From CAYYYG01 sp964476135 (GTDB lineage Bacteria; Patescibacteriota; Microgenomatia; UBA1406; GWC2-37-13), in NCBI GenBank assembly GCA_964476135.1, contig CAYYYG010000017.1, positions 1 to 23,060 on the forward strand: 23,060 nucleotides of DNA. Direction: 5' to 3'. The translations under genes and the position numbers were made by a program. Position 1 is the first letter of the stretch. Every line of letters starts with the position of its first letter. Below are positions 7,992 through 15,864 of this stretch, in pieces. The notes under the pieces are model-generated. The model was not told the origin of the DNA. It made no database searches and saw only the letters and a program-made list of their open reading frames with translations.

Positions 7992-8011
7992 AATAATTAA
8001 AAACAAAGAGA

Positions 8012-8281
8012 TTATTTCTTCAAACCGAGCTTGTCGATTACTATTTTATACCTTTTTTCGTCTAATTTCTGGAGGTAATTTAATATTCTCCGTCTTTTGG
8101 CGATCACTTTAAGTAAGCCTCTTCTGGAATGGTTATCTTTTTTGTTTTGCTCGAGGTGTTCGGTAAGCTTATTGATTTTGTGCGTAAGAAGTGCGACCTG
8201 TACTTCGGGAGAGCCTGTATCGCCTTTTTTTTGGGCAAACAGTTCAATTAGTTTTTGCTTGTCTTCTGGTAACTTCTTCAT
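8012..8281 (-). CDS. rpsO: 30S ribosomal protein S15
   Basis: 89 aa, the family's standard length, aligning end to end: KKGDTGSPEVQVALLTHKI (18-36), then NKLTEHLEQNKKDNHSRRGL and the C-terminal KRRRILNYLQKLDEKRYKIVIDKLGLKK. S15 binds the central domain of 16S rRNA early in 30S assembly. It lies immediately upstream of pnp as in most bacteria. Its only upstream signal is one strand of a symmetrical -10 element shared with the divergent small membrane gene, which would give a leader of about 29 bases, too short for a large autoregulatory fold. Confidence 0.97.
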   Translation of the reverse strand: MKKLPEDKQKLIELFAQKKGDTGSPEVQVALLTHKINKLTEHLEQNKKDNHSRRGLLKVIAKRRRILNYLQKLDEKRYKIVIDKLGLKK

Positions 8282-8316
8282 ATTGAGTTTGTTATGGATT
8301 TTCCAATAATTCTGAA

Positions 8317-8322
8317 ATTATA
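8317..8322 (-). promoter_or_regulatory. -10 box of rpsO (symmetrical element)
   Basis: TATAAT on the minus strand within the 8-bp palindrome ATTATAAT (8317-8324), which also supplies the -10 of the divergent gene at 8331. The predicted start is near 8310. Confidence 0.4.
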
Positions 8323-8324
8323 AT
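8319..8324 (+). promoter_or_regulatory. -10 box 6 bases before the ATG of the small membrane gene
   Basis: Perfect TATAAT ending 6 bases before the ATG at 8331. The usual start position coincides with the A of the ATG, so a leaderless mRNA is predicted. No strong -35 is visible. Confidence 0.45.
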
Positions 8325-8330
8325 AGACGA

Positions 8331-8615
8331 ATGAACAAGTTGCAAGCGATGTTACTGGGAGTAAGTTGTCTGTCAGTAGCATTTTATATATTCTATTTCG
8401 TGAGGCCCGGGAATTCGACTTATATCGTATTCGTTTTCATAGCGCTTGTTGGTTTGGGAACGTATTTTAACCTATACAGATTTGGGCGGAAGGTTGCGGG
8501 CTTATGTAGCGCATTTATTTTGTCGTTTCTTGTTATGAATTATTTGGCCGGGTTTGAAATAATAAACACAATGCTTTTAATATCGATTATAATTGGTGTG
8601 GCTCTGCTAATGTAA
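8331..8615 (+). CDS. Small four-helix membrane protein, unknown function
   Basis: 94 aa, almost entirely hydrophobic, with four predicted membrane segments: about 5-23, 30-46, 55-75 and 76-94. Short positive turns (NLYRFGRKVAG, 47-57) lie between helices 2 and 3. I recognise no family. It is divergent from rpsO and precedes metG by 25 bases, so it leads the metG-PBP transcription unit. The reading frame is supported by its membrane-like residue pattern and the TATAAT just upstream. There are no catalytic-looking polar residues. A membrane-fitted helper of the cell-wall gene downstream is possible but unsupported. Confidence 0.6.
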   Translation: MNKLQAMLLGVSCLSVAFYIFYFVRPGNSTYIVFVFIALVGLGTYFNLYRFGRKVAGLCSAFILSFLVMNYLAGFEIINTMLLISIIIGVALLM

Positions 8616-8640
8616 TTCAATCGGCAAGCTGTTATCTGCA

Positions 8641-10077
8641 ATGAAAAAAACGGTTTATATCACAACCAGTATTCCATATGTAAACGGCGCACCCCATATC
8701 GGGCACGCGCTTGAGTTTGTACAAGCCGATGTATTAGCACGTATTTACAGAGAGTCCGGACATGATGTTTATCTTCTGGCTGGCACCGATGAAAACGCTA
8801 TCAAAAATGTCGAAACGGCGGAAAAATTGAATATGTCGACTCAGGATCTTGTCGATCAGCTGGCAGAAAAATTTCTAAATCTCCGCGAACCGTTAAACTT
8901 CAGTTATGATCAGTTTATCCGAACAACATCGGAGAAACATAAAGCGGGCGCGAAAAAATTGTGGGAACTTTGTGAGAAAGATATATATAAGAAGAGTTAT
9001 GACGGACTATACTGCGTTGGCTGTGAATCCTTCTACAAAGACGGGGAGTTTGCAGATAATATCTGCCCCGAGCATAACCGTAAGCTTGAGATAGTATCGG
9101 AAGTCAACTATTTTTTTAATTTGAGCAACTACAAAGATAAAATAGCTGCGCTTATAGAAGGTGAAACAATTAAAATATACCCGGAATTCCGCCGTGCCGA
9201 ACTCTTATCCATGCTGAAGGGCGACCTTGGGGATTTTTCCATTTCGAGGCCGACTGAGAGAACGCGCAACTGGGGAATAGAGGTGCCGGGCGACAGTTCG
9301 CAGAGGATATATGTATGGTACGATGCGCTTGCAAACTACATAACCGCACTTGATTTCGCAACCGGCGGACCACTATATAAAAAATACTGGGAAAATGCTG
9401 ACCGGCGAATTCATGTAATCGGTAAGAGCATTATTAAATTTCATGCAATCTACTGGATTGGTATGCTTTTGTCGGCCGGATTGCCGTTGCCGGATACAAT
9501 TTACGCGCATGGGTTTATAAATGTAGAGGGAACTAAAATGAGTAAAAGTCTTGGTAACGTAGTAAATCCATCCGATTTGGTGGCTAAGTACGGCACTGAC
9601 CCGGTCAGATACTATCTGTTAAAAGAAATTCCTGCACTGGACGATGGGAGTTATTCGGATAGACGATTTAAGGAAATTTATAACGCCGACTTGGCAAACA
9701 GTCTTGGAAATCTCGTTTCGCGGCTGGCTAAGCTCAGTGAAAAAAATTCAGTTAAGTTAATTGCATATACAGCGGGCAAAGTAGCTAAGCGGCTGAAAGA
9801 AAATGGATACGAAGAAATGCTTGTCAACTATCAATTTAACCTGGCGATAGACATGTTGTGGAGAGAGATCACAATAATCAACCAGCGGATAAACAAAGAC
9901 GAACCTTGGGCAAAATCCGGAAATGAAGCAAAGATATTACTCGAAGACTACACAAAAGATCTGGCGGACATTGCTGTCATGCTCGCGCCCTTCTTACCGT
10001 CAACCTCGGAAAATATTCTGACTGTTCTAAAAGGCGAGCAGAAAATATCCAAGCCATTGTTTCCCCGCATAGTTTAA
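8641..10077 (+). CDS. metG: Methionyl-tRNA synthetase, short form
   Basis: 478-aa class I synthetase that charges tRNA-Met. The catalytic HIGH motif is at 19-22 in PHIGHALEF and the KMSKS loop at 299-303. The connecting domain holds one zinc knuckle made by C125-x2-C128 and C142-x2-H145, so a single-metal type with one His ligand. The anticodon-binding helical domain follows (NADLANSLGNLVSR, WREITIINQRINKDEPW). It stops after this domain: the C-terminal EMAPII-like tRNA-binding domain of the E. coli enzyme (677 aa) is absent, as in many reduced genomes. The next gene starts 6 bases after its stop. Confidence 0.96.
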   Translation: MKKTVYITTSIPYVNGAPHIGHALEFVQADVLARIYRESGHDVYLLAGTDENAIKNVETAEKLNMSTQDLVDQLAEKFLNLREPLNFSYDQFIRTTSEKHKAGAKKLWELCEKDIYKKSYDGLYCVGCESFYKDGEFADNICPEHNRKLEIVSEVNYFFNLSNYKDKIAALIEGETIKIYPEFRRAELLSMLKGDLGDFSISRPTERTRNWGIEVPGDSSQRIYVWYDALANYITALDFATGGPLYKKYWENADRRIHVIGKSIIKFHAIYWIGMLLSAGLPLPDTIYAHGFINVEGTKMSKSLGNVVNPSDLVAKYGTDPVRYYLLKEIPALDDGSYSDRRFKEIYNADLANSLGNLVSRLAKLSEKNSVKLIAYTAGKVAKRLKENGYEEMLVNYQFNLAIDMLWREITIINQRINKDEPWAKSGNEAKILLEDYTKDLADIAVMLAPFLPSTSENILTVLKGEQKISKPLFPRIV

Positions 10078-10083
10078 CCTAAT

Positions 10084-12381
10084 ATGAAAATCAAAATCCC
10101 AAAAATTACTTGGCCGAAACTAAAATTCAGCGGCTTTCCGAAATTACGTCTGGGTAATCCTTTTCACAAACATCACACCCACAAAAAGGGAATGAGAATA
10201 GTATTAATTGGACTGGCACTTGTGGGTACCGCAGGGGCAATTGTCGCTATTTTTATCTACAACTATATATTTGCCGATCTGCCCTCGGTTAATAGCCTGA
10301 AAGACTACAAAGTAATGCCTCTTTCTACACATATATATGATAGAAATCATACACTGCTATACGAAATATACCGTGACCAGAACCGCACACCAGTGTCGTT
10401 AAAAGACCTGCCCAAACATGTCGCCCAGGCAACCATTGCAATTGAAGACAAAGATTTTTACAAACACAGCGGAATATCTATTTTTTCGGGTATGGTTCGC
10501 GCTGCTAAAGACATGCTTCTTGGTCATAATTTACAAGGAGGCTCGACGCTTACCCAACAGCTTGTAAAGGGCACGCTTCTTACACCAGAGCGCACTGTTA
10601 AGCGAAAACTTAAGGAAATAGTGTTAGCATTGCGTACGGAGCAAACTTTTACCAAAGATCAAATATTAGAGCTTTATCTTAATCAAGTGCCATATGGGGG
10701 TTCGGCGTATGGTATTGAGGAGGCGGCTGGCCGTTATTTTGACAAACAGGCAAAAAATCTAACTCTTTCCGAGGCAGCGCTATTGGCTGGTTTGCCGCAG
10801 GCGCCTTCGCTGTATTCTCCATATAGTAATCTGGACGCTGCGGTGCGACGTCGCAATACCATATTGGATTTAATGCAGGAGCAGGGTTATATAACGAAAA
10901 AACAGCGCGATGCGGCGAAGAAGGAAAAATTGGTACCGGTCCCGCCGAAAAATCCGATAAAGGCACCGCATTTTGTTTTCTATGTCCGCTCGGAGCTTGA
11001 AAAAATGTTCGATTTGAGGGAGGTGGAGGAGGGCGGTCTTAAAGTTTATACAACGCTGGATCTCGATCTCCAAGCATCGGCTGAGGCAATCCTGAAATCG
11101 GAGATTGAAAAAATAAAGAAATACAACGTAACAAATGGCGCCATGCTTGTAACCAGACCGCCAACAGGGGAAATACTCAGTATGGTAGGTTCGACCGACT
11201 ATTTTGCGACTCCTTCAGGATCATTCAATGTCACAACAGCCCTCAGACAACCCGGATCTTCAATAAAACCGCTTGTTTATGCTGTTGGAATAGATCAGAA
11301 AATCGTTACGCCGGCAAGTATATTTTTAGATGTCAGAACCTGTTTTAATCCGGCCGGTGCTCCGGAAAAGTATTGTCCCGGAAATTACGACGGAAGCTTC
11401 CATGGACCGGTGCGACTCCGGACCGCCCTTGGCAGCTCTTATAATATTCCGGCAGTTAAGATGACAGGCATGATCGGCGTACATGATTTTATCGCTTCGG
11501 CATCAGCGCTGACGATATCGAGTTTTACGGATCCGGATAGATATGGATTGTCTATAGGTTTAGGAGGCGGTGAAGTGCGAATGACCGAGATGACACAGGC
11601 TTTCTCCTCATTTGCTAACCAAGGAAAAGTGCGGCGATTGAATAGCATATTGAAAGTGGTGAATAAGCATAATGAAGTTATATACGAATTCAAGGATCCG
11701 AATTTTATTGCCGATGTAAAGTCGGAAATCAAGAGTCCCAATTTTTTGGCCATACCTGGTAAGCAAGTATTTTCAAGGGAAACTGCTTATTTAATCTCTC
11801 ACATATTGCTTGATAATTCGGCAAGGGCGCCGGCTTTCGGTACTGCCTCGGAACTTGTTATTCCCAAAAAAGCCGTGTCCGTAAAAACCGGAACCACAAA
11901 CGATCTTAAAGATAACTGGACAATAGGATACACGCCAAATTTTTTAACAGCCGTATGGGTGGGTAACAACGATAATTCTCAGATGAAAAGGGGATTGGTT
12001 TCAGGAATTACGGGCGCGGCTCCAATATGGAACAAAACCATGAAAATGCTTCTTCAGAACCAGCAGGATCTTTGGCCAGTCAAACCGGATACCATTATTA
12101 GCGCTCAGATCTGTAGCGATACGGGCGAAGTTATGTCTACACGGGAAGATGGATCACAGAGCTGCGCTGTTGCCGGCTACGACTACTACGTAAAAGGCAC
12201 GGAAAACGCCATGCGTTTATTTCCGACAAGAAAGGTAATACCGGTTTACAGAGATCAGGATATACAGGCACCTAAGGAAGACCCGAATACCGAGATGAAA
12301 GAAAAGACTGTTCTTGAAGACAAATGGGGATCGGTGTATTGTTTGGACTGCGCCCATCCACCTCCTCCGGAGCAAAAATGA
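10084..12381 (+). CDS. Class A penicillin-binding protein (PBP1A-like), bifunctional
   Basis: 765-aa two-domain wall synthase. After a basic, His/Lys-rich cytoplasmic tail (1-37) comes one membrane helix (about 38-62). The GT51 glycosyltransferase domain has catalytic E121 in EDKDFYKHSG, GGSTLTQQLVK (152-162) and the second acidic region in ELYLNQVPYG. The transpeptidase domain has the three classical motifs: SxxK at S392-K395, SYN at 452-454 and KTG at 601-603. It polymerises lipid II and cross-links peptides outside the membrane. Oddities are external cysteines C420/C431 and C677/C694 and a C-terminal CxxC (C753, C756) before a short proline run, suggesting disulphides. It is co-transcribed with metG, with no functional link visible. 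Confidence 0.95.
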   Translation: MKIKIPKITWPKLKFSGFPKLRLGNPFHKHHTHKKGMRIVLIGLALVGTAGAIVAIFIYNYIFADLPSVNSLKDYKVMPLSTHIYDRNHTLLYEIYRDQNRTPVSLKDLPKHVAQATIAIEDKDFYKHSGISIFSGMVRAAKDMLLGHNLQGGSTLTQQLVKGTLLTPERTVKRKLKEIVLALRTEQTFTKDQILELYLNQVPYGGSAYGIEEAAGRYFDKQAKNLTLSEAALLAGLPQAPSLYSPYSNLDAAVRRRNTILDLMQEQGYITKKQRDAAKKEKLVPVPPKNPIKAPHFVFYVRSELEKMFDLREVEEGGLKVYTTLDLDLQASAEAILKSEIEKIKKYNVTNGAMLVTRPPTGEILSMVGSTDYFATPSGSFNVTTALRQPGSSIKPLVYAVGIDQKIVTPASIFLDVRTCFNPAGAPEKYCPGNYDGSFHGPVRLRTALGSSYNIPAVKMTGMIGVHDFIASASALTISSFTDPDRYGLSIGLGGGEVRMTEMTQAFSSFANQGKVRRLNSILKVVNKHNEVIYEFKDPNFIADVKSEIKSPNFLAIPGKQVFSRETAYLISHILLDNSARAPAFGTASELVIPKKAVSVKTGTTNDLKDNWTIGYTPNFLTAVWVGNNDNSQMKRGLVSGITGAAPIWNKTMKMLLQNQQDLWPVKPDTIISAQICSDTGEVMSTREDGSQSCAVAGYDYYVKGTENAMRLFPTRKVIPVYRDQDIQAPKEDPNTEMKEKTVLEDKWGSVYCLDCAHPPPPEQK

Positions 12382-12393
12382 TTTACTTGGCTA

Positions 12394-12422
12394 TTGTAAA
12401 CAAACGTTCACCATTGTAAAAT
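12394..12422 (+). promoter_or_regulatory. Promoter of rarA
   Basis: -35 TTGTAA (12394-12399), exactly 17 bp, -10 TAAAAT (12417-12422). The expected start falls on 12429, the A of the rarA ATG, so the mRNA is predicted to be leaderless. The octamer ATTGTAAA occurs twice at 20-bp distance (12393 and 12413), each overlapping one promoter box. Confidence 0.6.
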
Positions 12423-12428
12423 GTTTTT

Positions 12429-13634
12429 ATGAGTGTGCCACTTGCAGAACGACTGCGTCCGAAAAAACTTGAGGAATTCGTTGGTCAACAACATCTTGTC
12501 GGAAAAGGAAAACCCATACGCGTAATGCTTGAAACCGGGAAAATTACATCTATGATTTTGTGGGGGCCACCCGGATGCGGTAAAACAACTCTAGCTAGAC
12601 TTATCGCTTCGTATGTTGATGCCGAATTTATACCCTTTTCCGCCGTTACTTCTGGTGTGGCCGAGATTAAAAAAATTATGATGCAGGCGGAGGAGCAGCG
12701 GACTTTATACCAGAGGCAGATAGTGGTTTTTATCGATGAAATCCACCGATTTAACAAAGCCCAGCAGGACGCTTTTTTGCCGTTTGTCGAAAACGGTACG
12801 ATTACTTTAATCGGCGCGACAACCGAAAATCCGGGTTTTGAGGTTAATGCACCGCTCATATCAAGAAGTCAGGTTTATATTCTTGAGCCTTTGAGCGATC
12901 GTGATCTTGGCAAAATTATCCATTCGGCTATCAAATCCTATCCGAGCGTAAAATGGGACAAAGAGGCGCTTAGCCATTTCATTAAATACTCAAACGGCGA
13001 CGCGCGCACAATTATTAACGCGGTTGAGCTTGCCGCTTCACTTACCAATAATGTGACGCTTAAAAAGGCCGAGGAGGCGATCCAACAGAAGGCTCTCTAT
13101 TACGACAAAAAAGGGGATTATCATTATGATACGATATCGGCATTCATAAAAAGCATGAGAGGGAGCGATCCGGATGCTACTGTGCATTATTTAGCCCGGA
13201 TGATTAAAGCGGGCGAAGATCCGGTGTTTATCGCCCGCCGGATGCTGATTTTTGCTTCGGAAGATATCGGCAACGCCCAGCCGACGGCGCTTGTATTGGC
13301 AACAAGCTGTATGCAGGCAGTTCATATGATCGGCATGCCAGAGGCGACTCTGATTCTTGCCCAGACGGCGACATATCTGGCAACCGCTAAGAAATCTATA
13401 GCCTCAACTGAGGCGATTTCCGCTGCGATCGCCGATGTTGAGAATAAACCGTTAGGTACTATTCCCCTGCATCTTCGAAATCCGGTCAATAAAGTTGTGA
13501 AAAAAGCCGGCTACGGCCGCGGGCATGAGAGGTATGCCTGGAAAGTTGAGCGTGAGACTGGTAAAAAGGTGGAGCAGGATTATTTACCGGAAAATTTGAG
13601 AGGCACGAAATATTATCAGTCGGATTGGAAATGA
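12429..13634 (+). CDS. rarA: Replication-associated recombination protein RarA (MgsA) AAA+ ATPase
   Basis: 401 aa, a typical family length. Walker A is GPPGCGKT (46-53) and Walker B VVFIDEIHRFNKAQQDAFLP (99-118). Sensor 1 is IGATTENPGFEVNAPLISRSQVY. The C-terminal tetramerisation and DNA-binding region carries the family signatures YHYDTISAFIKSMRGSDPDA, EDPVFIARRMLIFASEDIGNA and PVNKVVKKAGYGRGHERYAW. RarA acts on stalled replication forks and recombination intermediates. It has its own promoter and converges on mltG: the two stop codons abut with no base between them (TGA 13632-13634, then the mltG stop at 13637-13635), so any terminator must lie inside coding sequence. Confidence 0.95.
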   Translation: MSVPLAERLRPKKLEEFVGQQHLVGKGKPIRVMLETGKITSMILWGPPGCGKTTLARLIASYVDAEFIPFSAVTSGVAEIKKIMMQAEEQRTLYQRQIVVFIDEIHRFNKAQQDAFLPFVENGTITLIGATTENPGFEVNAPLISRSQVYILEPLSDRDLGKIIHSAIKSYPSVKWDKEALSHFIKYSNGDARTIINAVELAASLTNNVTLKKAEEAIQQKALYYDKKGDYHYDTISAFIKSMRGSDPDATVHYLARMIKAGEDPVFIARRMLIFASEDIGNAQPTALVLATSCMQAVHMIGMPEATLILAQTATYLATAKKSIASTEAISAAIADVENKPLGTIPLHLRNPVNKVVKKAGYGRGHERYAWKVERETGKKVEQDYLPENLRGTKYYQSDWK

Positions 13635-14597
13635 TTACCTTAGATATTTTTGAATGTTAGCATTATGCTCCTCAAGCGTTTCCGCGTAATGCATTTTATT
13701 GTCGTTTCCTGTTATGTAAAACCAGTAAGGAGTTGAGGCATCGGCTTCGGCAACTGCTATTAAAGAATCAAGGCCCGGATTGCATATGGGTTCTGGCGGC
13801 AGACCAGTATTTATATAAGTATTATATGGAGATTCGATTTTCAGGTCTTCCGCAGTCAAATGCCTTTTCCACCAGGATTTTTCGCTTTTTTGATACCCGA
13901 CAGCGTATTGAACAGTGGCATCTATATTGAGCAACCAGTCGTTTTTTAGACGCTTAAGTAATATACCCGCAACTTCGCGTTTTGCCTTGGCCGAGCGCGC
14001 CTCACGCTCGACAAGCGAGGCCAGCGTGAGAGCTTCTTTTTCGGTCAGGCCTTGCTGAGTAATTTTTTTCTTCAGATTCGCATCGAATTTTTTATCGAAA
14101 TTATTTTTCAGTATATCGATAACTCTCTTTGAATCGGCTTCGGAGGGGACAAGATAAGTATCTGGAAAAAGATACCCTTCTTTGGCTTCCGACAAGAATT
14201 CAACCTCCTTAATATCAAAATTTTTGGCAATTTCTTCGGCTACTTCCTCTTTCCGCCAGCCCTCAAGGATTGTGACCCATTTGTCGAGGGTTCCATGAGT
14301 AAGTGCTTCCGCAATCTGCTGTGCATTCATGGAAGGCGACAGGGCAAATGATCCGGCCTGGATTTGTCGGTCGAGTTTAAGTTGTTTGACGACGATATAA
14401 AAAACCAGCTTGCTCCGTATGAGACTCTTATTTTTAAGACTGTTTGTGATTTCGTTCAATGTATCGCCCTTTTTCACGACAAAAACCACCCTTGATTTGT
14501 CGGTAGAGTTTACCGGCAGGGCGCCTTCATTATATACGGCAAATCCGACTCCTCCGGCGATTAAAACTAGAATTATGAGCGCGATTAATTTTTTCAT
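13635..14597 (-). CDS. mltG: Endolytic murein transglycosylase MltG (YceG)
   Basis: 320 aa. An N-terminal membrane anchor (about 3-21) is followed by a LysM-like region (VVFVVKKGDTLNEITNSL, 37-54), then the YceG catalytic domain. Family motifs are EGYLFPDTYLV (140-150), ASLVEREA (193-200, holding the catalytic glutamate), NIDATVQYAVG and SPYNTYINTGLPPEPICNPG. The enzyme cleaves nascent glycan strands next to the membrane and so sets where synthesis ends. Its ATG follows the stop of the AMP phosphorylase-like gene with no gap, a strong sign of coupled translation. It is last in the operon with murJ, which delivers the lipid II whose polymers MltG cuts. Confidence 0.95.
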   Translation of the reverse strand: MKKLIALIILVLIAGGVGFAVYNEGALPVNSTDKSRVVFVVKKGDTLNEITNSLKNKSLIRSKLVFYIVVKQLKLDRQIQAGSFALSPSMNAQQIAEALTHGTLDKWVTILEGWRKEEVAEEIAKNFDIKEVEFLSEAKEGYLFPDTYLVPSEADSKRVIDILKNNFDKKFDANLKKKITQQGLTEKEALTLASLVEREARSAKAKREVAGILLKRLKNDWLLNIDATVQYAVGYQKSEKSWWKRHLTAEDLKIESPYNTYINTGLPPEPICNPGLDSLIAVAEADASTPYWFYITGNDNKMHYAETLEEHNANIQKYLR

Positions 14598-15857
14598 TTA
14601 TTCAAGTTCGTAAATTGGTATGTTTTCCAGGGTTACTTTTGCTTCTTCTATAAGATATTTATCTGTGGAGTGGAGCTGCATCATCGGTTCGCCGGTGTCG
14701 ACTGATTCGTCAAGTTTTTTCAGTAAGTAAATTCCGGCGTATTTATCTTTTGGTGCTCCCAGTAGTTTTGCCAAAGTGTTTAGATGATAGTTATCGATTT
14801 TTTTGATTTTACCTTTTCTTGACGATTTAATTTCGCTTATATGCGCTTTAGACTTGAATGCGTCGGAATGTATATTTTTATCGCCGCCCTGCGCACCAAC
14901 AATTTCCCGGAATTTAGCCAGTGCAATCCCCTCAGTCAGCAGTCTCCGGGCTTCGTCTTCGCCGTTTTTATCGATCTTGGCGTCCTTGAAACAGATATCA
15001 AGCAGTTTGCCCGCGAGCCGTAAGGCTTTTGCCTCAAGAGCTGCCGGACGGTCTTTTTTTTGCTCAAGGACATATAAAACATCGCGCGCTTCAAGGTAAG
15101 GTCCAACACCGCGCCCGGCCGGTTCAAGCATTTCGTTGACATCGGCAATTACATTCAAACCGAATTTTTTGCCTAGAGCCTTAAATTTGTTGGCAACCTT
15201 TTCCGCATCCGAAAAATGTCGGATTTTCATGGTTTTGCCGACCGGTATGTCGAGAATCAGATGAGTTGTTGAAGCGGCGATTTTTTTAGCCATTATCGAA
15301 ACGATCACTTTATCGAAAGACTCAAAAGACAACGGCTCCTCGATGCGGATTATGATATCGTCGGCTGGCGCAATTCCCAGATGTCCACCCCACACAATGC
15401 AGCCACCGATTTCATTTACTATTTTTGTTATCTGTTTGGGTGTAAAGTTTACACTGGCGATCGTTTCCATTACATCGGCTGTACCGGCGGGCGAGGTGAT
15501 CGCGCGTGATGAGGTTTTGGGTATCTTAAAGCCAGCCGCCGCAACAATCGGCACAATAAGCATTGTCGTCCGGGTTCCGGCAACTCCGCCTGTTGAATGT
15601 TTATCGGCAACAATGCCGTCAAACTGGAGCTTGGCACCGGTTTCGACCATCGCCTTGGTAAAATGATACAGTTCGTCTTCGGAGAATCCTTCCTTGAAGG
15701 AGGCGGCGACAAAATAGGTGGTCAGTATGTCACTTAACCGATGATGGCTGATTTCGTCCATCAGATTATAGATCTCCTTATAAGTGAGGTTTTTACCGAC
15801 CAATTTTTTCTGAATCGCCTTTATCGCATCAAGGTGGTTTTGATTTTGATCTGTCAT
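14598..15857 (-). CDS. AMP phosphorylase-type nucleoside phosphorylase (DeoA family)
   Basis: 419 aa of the pyrimidine-nucleoside phosphorylase fold. The phosphate-binding loop is DKHSTGG (85-91). The next signature, TSSRAITSPAGTADVMET (115-132), matches archaeal AMP phosphorylases and differs from the bacterial thymidine phosphorylase version (SGRGLGHTGGTLDKLE). GGCIVWGGHLGIAPADD and EPAGRGVGPYLEARDVL also fit. AMP phosphorylase releases adenine and makes ribose 1,5-bisphosphate, which in many CPR bacteria and archaea feeds ribulose bisphosphate and a form II/III or III RuBisCO. The extra N-terminal domain of about 80 residues found in archaeal enzymes (about 500 aa) is missing here. No RuBisCO or isomerase gene is in the window. 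The gene sits between murJ and mltG in one operon. A thymidine or uridine substrate cannot be ruled out. Confidence 0.8.
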   Translation of the reverse strand: MTDQNQNHLDAIKAIQKKLVGKNLTYKEIYNLMDEISHHRLSDILTTYFVAASFKEGFSEDELYHFTKAMVETGAKLQFDGIVADKHSTGGVAGTRTTMLIVPIVAAAGFKIPKTSSRAITSPAGTADVMETIASVNFTPKQITKIVNEIGGCIVWGGHLGIAPADDIIIRIEEPLSFESFDKVIVSIMAKKIAASTTHLILDIPVGKTMKIRHFSDAEKVANKFKALGKKFGLNVIADVNEMLEPAGRGVGPYLEARDVLYVLEQKKDRPAALEAKALRLAGKLLDICFKDAKIDKNGEDEARRLLTEGIALAKFREIVGAQGGDKNIHSDAFKSKAHISEIKSSRKGKIKKIDNYHLNTLAKLLGAPKDKYAGIYLLKKLDESVDTGEPMMQLHSTDKYLIEEAKVTLENIPIYELE

Positions 15858-15864
15858 ATGCTGA

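Noticed and set aside
12393..12420. LexA/SOS box at rarA
   Set aside because: The AACGTT core between the repeats does not extend into a known Gram-positive or E. coli LexA consensus.
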